This document shows positions 58,650 through 64,000 of a stretch of DNA of 64,000 nt, piece by piece. This DNA is from Pinus tabuliformis (taxonomy: Eukaryota; Streptophyta; Pinopsida; Pinales; Pinaceae). Each line of letters opens with the position of its first letter. Positions within the stretch are counted from its first letter, which is position 1. The translations under genes and the position numbers were made by a program. Location of the stretch: NCBI GenBank assembly GCA_031772625.1, contig CM062817.1:884406184-884470183 (forward strand), in the 5' to 3' direction. The notes under the pieces were generated by a model that saw only the letters and a list, made by a program, of their open reading frames with translations, was not told the origin of the DNA and did no database searches.

Positions 58650-61600
58650 TCAATCAATTTCTCCCATGTTTCAGCATCAGGTAATTGGATCTTAAGCATC
58701 CTCCTATATATTTCATCTGCCTCGGTGTACTTGGAAGTAGGCTTATTGATAAACAAGTGTTTTACCTCATGCTAGAGGTAAAAAAGTTTTCAAATGTTTG
58801 ATAAAGCACTTTTCTTGTTGGCAATGCCTTTATTGATGTTTTACTGGCCTATTCTTTTGCTAGTTCTCTGATTTTGTTGTTGTAATCCTGCTATGTCATG
58901 AGCTTGTCATTTATTACTAAGGGACTGGGTAACCATTTCTATCTCAAAATTTGAAACTTAGCGATAAACCTATCAACGGCTACCTGCATATTCTGGCATT
59001 TGTCCCCCAGGTTTAGCATTAAGTTTCTCTTGGAAAGGACTTTTCTCACCTCCAAAATTGTCTTTGTTCTATCCTCTATATCCAATTCCTAAAGCTCATA
59101 CTTATTTTTACTATTAAGGAATTGGATGATTCTGGTGGCATCTTCGGGCATCTCTCCTAATTCTTCTTTTACTTTTTGGATGGCCTCTGTAGCCATCTTT
59201 ATTAAATCTATTTGCTCAAAAATTACTTGAATAGATGGCCAAATATCATTGAAAGAGTTAATGATATTGGCCCATAGTAGTTCCTTGGCCTGCCCAAGGG
59301 GTTCTTTCAATGTTAGGTTTCTCTCCATGGCTTTTAATCTCTCACTAATTCTAGCAGCTTTATACACTTCTTCTTTGTGCATGATTTTGGCAAGCTCATA
59401 ATCAATTTCCAAGCTTGTCATCTTCTCTTTAAACTTATTCATCTCTGTTTCCTGTATGGACATCTCTTCCATAGCTTGAACTAACTTTGTTGCTTCTTCT
59501 CCTGATGTACCTACTGCTAATGTAGACTCTGTTGAAACCTATTGTGAAGTGGCCATAGGAGCTGTGGGAGCCAATGAGGCAGCTAATATGGAAGGAACAA
59601 CTATTGAGACTGTTGGGATGACATTCACTGAGGTTGTGGCAATATCACTATGCTTCAATTGGATTAAACTGTCCAATTACTTCTCTATCTCCCTTAACTG
59701 ATCATTTAATTTTAGGACTAATTCCATCAATTCTTCATGTCTGGTTTGGTTTTCCAAGACTTCCTGTGTCTAGGGATGCTTCAAATGAGGTACCTTCAAT
59801 TTATTTTTGAGTGTTGCAATGTCATCATTCTTTTTCTTAATTAGTTGCTCAGTGGCTTTGATATCTTTGGGATCATGTCCCAATTCAGTCACTAAGTCTT
59901 CCAAAGACTTGATTCTAGTGTCTTTGGCCTGTGAGGAGGCCTTCTCCAACTGATACTGAGCTAAGATATTGGACAATGAATTCTGAAATTGATGGGAAGC
60001 TATGGCTTTTACTATAAGGGTGGAGTAAATCATTTCTTCAGCCTGTTTATGAAATTCAATTTGGTCAATGGGATGAATATCCCTTGCCAATACCTCAAAA
60101 TAGATCTTTTTGTAATCTGCTGATGTCCTTAGTGGTTGCATAGTTGGCTTTATGAAAGACATTTGCATCTTTCCTTCCTTGATGTCAAAAGTTGACATCA
60201 ACCTGGTTTGACTGGCAGGTGTAATCTTGAGATACTGTGCATAAGACTATACCTTCAGTTTCTCATTTCTCATCTTGATTTCTTTGAACCTATCCTTAAT
60301 ATCCTTATCTTTATCAGCAGGTCTATTGAATGAGGAGACTTCTACATTGAGCTGCCTTTCTAACATTTGAGTGTACGAGATAGATGGCTCCTATGTTTCT
60401 CCAGATGGAGATGTGCCCCTACTCATGTCAAACTCAATATTAGTTACTTTTGTTGAGCCTTTTGTGTCTTCCTGTTCTGAAACAGGATTGAGCCTTGGCC
60501 TTTTGCTCTGGCTGCCTTCATACTACATATTGAATGTGTCCATGCCTGAAGTGGAGGCTCCCTCTCTGTTCCTCTTGGGATTCCTTTCCTCATTCTAAGG
60601 AGTCTGCAAAACTGTAGGGGTACTCATTGTTGCTTCTTTCTGTGGTACCTGCAGGAATGAGTTTTCATCAAGTTGTCTCTCTAGATAAATCAATGTATTT
60701 TGAACATCTACCTTTGTACTATCCCTATCTGAGAGTGTTCTCCAACCACTCAGATTGGTTGGCATATCTTTCTATCTTTGGTATGGGGTGATGAATGTAA
60801 GGCCCCAATTTTACCTTTTGTTTAAGTTTGGTCATAAACCCTTGAGGGTCATATCTCCACATGAAACTGTTTTGGAAATTCACTTTGTTGTAGAATCGGA
60901 TCTTCTTCCTGCCCTGCTTCTCTAGAATTGTAAATAAAAGGGTCTAACTGATTTTTGACTTTGAATTGGGTCCTTTTCTTGGCTGAGACAAAGTTGACTT
61001 CGTTAGAGTTCATTATCTACCTATAATACTCTAGAGAAAATAACCTCATGGGGAGGAATTTGGGGAGTTTGTATGGGGCAAGTTGGCACCCATAGATTCT
61101 TATTTCAGTATGGTTTTGGTAAAGGTACCAATCTTCCACTTTACTTTGCTTGGACAACTGGAGGACTCTTTTGATCTATTGGCTTATTCTGAGTGGAGGA
61201 CTTCCTGTCAGCATAGTCATGACTAGATGGAAAAGAGAGTCAATGAAGTCGATATAGGTGTATGGTGAGGAATACTTGTGGAACAATGGTGTCCAAAATA
61301 TGACAGACCTGGGCTGGTCTCTAGTATCAAGCTTTTGAAGGGTGAAGGGAAATCTATTTGACTGATAATACAAAAACATATGGTATAGTATGGATGAGTA
61401 TTTGAATACTCTCTCATTATGCATTCTAGTAAACTGTTCATAAATCCTCTCAGCTATGAACTGGGCATAATTGTACGAAGTAGCAGGAGGCTTTCCTGGG
61501 GTGAAAATAGTCTTGAAAGCCAGGATGAGCTCATCAACAAATTCATCAGTGGTGCAACCCAAAATGCATGATATCATAGTCACAATATGCTTGCCCCTTT

Positions 61601-62107
61601 CAGAGAAAATGTTAGAAACATATGGAGGGGAATATTTAGGAATATGCTTGTGTTCAACAATGAAAGTTTGAAATATTTGGGCTAGTCTAGAGGGGGTCAA
61701 CTTGGTGTACATATCCAACAAATCCCTAATGGAGAGTGGGGTCAGGTCAGGACCTAGTTGGATTTGCAACATCTCATTAATTGATTCAGTTGTAATTGTG
61801 AACAAAACCTTTTGGTTAAGAGACATTATAGCTCTCTAGTTGTGAATGTAACAAGCATGGCACATATGGACAATTTCAAGAAAGATAGGAACTTGGGGAA
61901 CTGGTATTTGGGCAAATTGGAGTCCCAAAGGCCAATGTCATTAGAATGGTTCAGATATCTGTCTTTACTCAAACAATGAATTTTGAGCAGCACCTCATAT
62001 GCACTTATGTCTTTGATTTGAAAATACCTGTCCGCCAGGGGGAGGTGGTCTAGGTCCAAATGGGGTGTAGTGATAGGTTTGACATCCATGGCAACAAGGG
62101 CAACCAT
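58650..62107 (-). pseudogene. Long coiled-coil protein of unknown function, broken by stops and frameshifts
   Basis: From ATG 62107 (MVALVAMDVKPITTPHLDLD) a 93-residue ORF ends in TAATG, overlapping the ATG (61826) of the next, 216-residue ORF. That one is alpha/beta-like, with YNYAQFIAERIYEQFTRMHN, YSSILYHMFLYYQ and RSVIFWTPLFHKYSS. Past a TAG (61176) the same frame runs on (VEDWYLYQNHTEIRIYGCQL), then shifts near 60900. Coiled-coil segments follow in another frame at 60201-59770 and 59472-59089, fading by about 58650. In total about 1,100 residues. I think I have seen relatives among hypothetical proteins of gymnosperms, but cannot name a domain. Globular start plus coiled-coil end resembles the third ORFs, so it could be an accessory ORF of another retroelement or a degraded host gene. 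Confidence 0.6.
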
Positions 62108-62149
62108 AACTCAGTTCTTTTGGATTTGAATTTGGCTTTCACAGGTTTA

Positions 62150-62579
62150 TTCATAGGTTTTTGACGGAAACTGGAAGTTTTCAGAAGGGTTTGGGCATAG
62201 ACTTTTAAATTTAAAGTATTTTCAATTAATTTTACTTAATTAAAATACTTTATAGACTGAACGCTTTCAAATTGGAAAGGGTGACTGGTAGTTTATCTTT
62301 AAATACCTGGAATTGGGTGAATTAGCTTCGAATTCGAGGTTCATGACAACTGCATATGTTTGAATGGCTTTGGTATGGACTGAGAGGTTGATTGAGGTCT
62401 CTGCAGCTTCTTCAGGAGTGGAATTTGAGGTTAATTGGTAAATTCAGCGTTCACAGGTGTCACACTAGTTTGCAGAGGCTCATAGAGAAAATGAGCAAAA
62501 AAAGGTGAAAAAGGGCTTCGCAGGATTTTTATTGAGCAACGGTTATTTTTTGGTGGGTAATTTCACATATGAATAGTAG
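62150..62579. other. Upstream of the coiled-coil ORF; no gene
   Basis: Non-coding. By position it is 5' leader or spacer for the ORF at 62107. Confidence 0.4.
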
Positions 62580-62900
62580 GCAGTTTTTCGAGTTTGGCGG
62601 GTAGGCGGTTTCCCAAGCCATCACACCGCTTTTGTGGAGGGAGTGGTATTTAGGAGGGGTCACCTGATCTACTCCATTGCTCGACAGCTAGCAGTTGAGG
62701 GGCCGGGGAAAACCACCTTATCGAGCGGGTAAAGGTCAACCGTCGGGTGTGGCCGATATGGCTATGGGCCGTCGGATGAGTGCGATGATGATCAGACGAC
62801 AGTCAGGTGAGGGAGGTGCGCGAGTGATAAGAGCATGGGATTCAGGGGAGCCTAGGGCTTTAATATTCAGCGGTTTGGGATTAATTAAGACTTAATCATG
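62580..62900 (-). promoter_or_regulatory. CpG-rich patch, possible promoter of the minus-strand ORF
   Basis: Rich in CpG (GGCGGGTAGGCGG, GAGCGGG, CCGTCGGGTG, GCCGTCGG) in contrast to the CpG-poor surroundings. The only similar patch is the H3-like gene and its promoter (5575-6110). CCTAAATAC on the minus strand near 62650 could serve as a TATA-type element. No direct proof of promoter activity. Confidence 0.35.
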
Positions 62901-64000
62901 GGTTAAAAGGATTGGGCGAGGCTTAATTACGAGATGTATCAGTTTTGTTGGGATATGGGGTATTTTATATAGTTTATATTAAAAATAAGGGTTGGGATAT
63001 TTATATAGGGGATTTATTTAATATACAGGAAAAGGTATATGGGGATTTATATAATAAAGTTAAAAATTAATATGAAATGAGCGGAGTGAGCATACCCTTA
63101 GCATAAATGTAAAATTTGCGCATTTTATTCACATACATTTCATACTTAGGATAAAACACTTTTGTGGGTTTTTTGAATGAAATAGAATTTAATGTGGGGT
63201 TTTAAACTTTTCCTAGGCAAATGAAGTTTATCCTTAGGAAAAGGGGTTTTATTAGGGTAATGAAAGGAAATGAATTTTATGAAGGGGATTCTAATACTTG
63301 ATGTCCATAATTCATTAAGTCGAGGGTCCAGTCCCACTAAAAGTCAGAGAAATTCTCTGAGCCTTTATGACTTGAAGGATATAAGTACTAGAACTTACTT
63401 GTGAATGGGAAATTAGTAAGTAAAGGGGTAAAAAGAATGAAGGGGAGTTAATTAAATAAACTTGTAAACCATTGCTTTTTTTCCTTCTTAAATTCTCATG
63501 TACATTGAAACATATAGTCAAGCATGATAAATGTGCTTTTATCCAATCATCTTTATACTTCAACAACCTTTCTTCTACTTACCCATTACTTACCCTACCA
63601 TTTTTTCTTCATTTTATTTGGGTGCATTTAGACTAGCAAACCCTTATCATTCAATTTTATTTTGAAAAGTAGATTATCTACTTTTAACCTTATATCATCC
63701 AAGGGCTCAGATTAAACTGATGAGCTCCTTTTATTTTCTCTACCTATCTAATGATCTACCAATATTAAACTGTTTGGTCAGATTTTATTCTCTAACTATA
63801 AACATAAAAATTGAAAGCATGAAATAGCCAAGATTAAACAATTTGACTATCATGGGTTGTGGCATGTATGAAAAGATGCGCACAACCATTATTTAAAATA
63901 ATAAAGCAGGGAAATAGTAGTGCCATTTAGACTAGCACACTTTCATGATCTATTTTCTGTTTTTTTTTTTTTTTTTTGGTTCATATTTTTCATTTTTTTA
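62901..64000. other. AT-rich sequence with no recognised feature
   Basis: No ORF with a known domain on either strand; ends in a T run (63960-63977). Confidence 0.5.

Noticed and set aside
62695-62895. Arg/Gly-rich plus-strand ORF in the CpG-rich patch
   Set aside because: Short, no similarity, composition explained by CpG-rich sequence.

Overview
The window is nuclear DNA from a seed plant with a large, repeat-packed genome. A gymnosperm is the best guess: the long LTR elements carry long extra ORFs, and the degraded coiled-coil protein at 58.6-62.1 kb looks like a family I associate with conifer-type genomes. This is inference; no host gene pins the species. I see no intact host protein-coding gene, rRNA, tRNA or CRISPR. 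Nearly everything is retrotransposon sequence of different ages, plus one broken histone-H3-like gene and a 6.5-kb direct duplication.

Layout. 0-1.7 kb: degraded Ty3/gypsy gag. 2.6-5.0 kb: 3' end of a Ty1/copia element (RNase H remnant, an array of hairpin-forming repeats, polypurine tract, one LTR), with a copia primer-binding site directly after the LTR. 5.5-6.1 kb: H3-like pseudogene on the minus strand with its own TATA box and histone-type promoter motif. 6.2-19.6 kb: two diverged direct copies of an approximately 6.5-kb unit. Each carries the 3' end of an L1-type LINE with an RNase H domain on the minus strand, several foldback sequences and its own later insertions. 20.1-41.7 kb: a three-level nest. 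An old gag-bearing element is split by a 20.5-kb minus-strand Athila-like Ty3/gypsy element (20399-40909, 1.3-kb LTRs, TSD GTAAG). That element is itself split by an 8.9-kb plus-strand element (23739-32645, 1.05-kb LTRs) that keeps only gag-NC and protease remnants and a long array of 53-55 bp repeats. 41.7-46.4 kb: AT-rich sequence I cannot assign. 46.5-57.5 kb: a second Athila-like element on the plus strand (probable LTR, PBS, gag, protease, RT, RNase H, integrase, third ORF). Its RT is split by a 1040-bp solo LTR with a perfect 5-bp TSD. 57.5-64 kb: spacer, then a degraded minus-strand ORF series (62107 to about 58650) ending in coiled coils, with a CpG-rich patch upstream.

How the parts relate. 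The two Athila-like elements share the same PBS type, one gag-pol frame, tandem CX2CX3HX4C zinc knuckles, and a third ORF about 1.7-1.9 kb past pol. In the minus-strand copy that ORF ends in a coiled coil. In-frame stops in the minus-strand gag-pol are all TAG or TGA and mostly fall where a Gln or Arg codon is expected, which fits methylation-linked C-to-T decay. The most unusual items are the third ORF, the 58.6-62.1 kb coiled-coil protein, the H3-like gene with a triplicated GGKAPR tail motif, and the hairpin array before the copia LTR.
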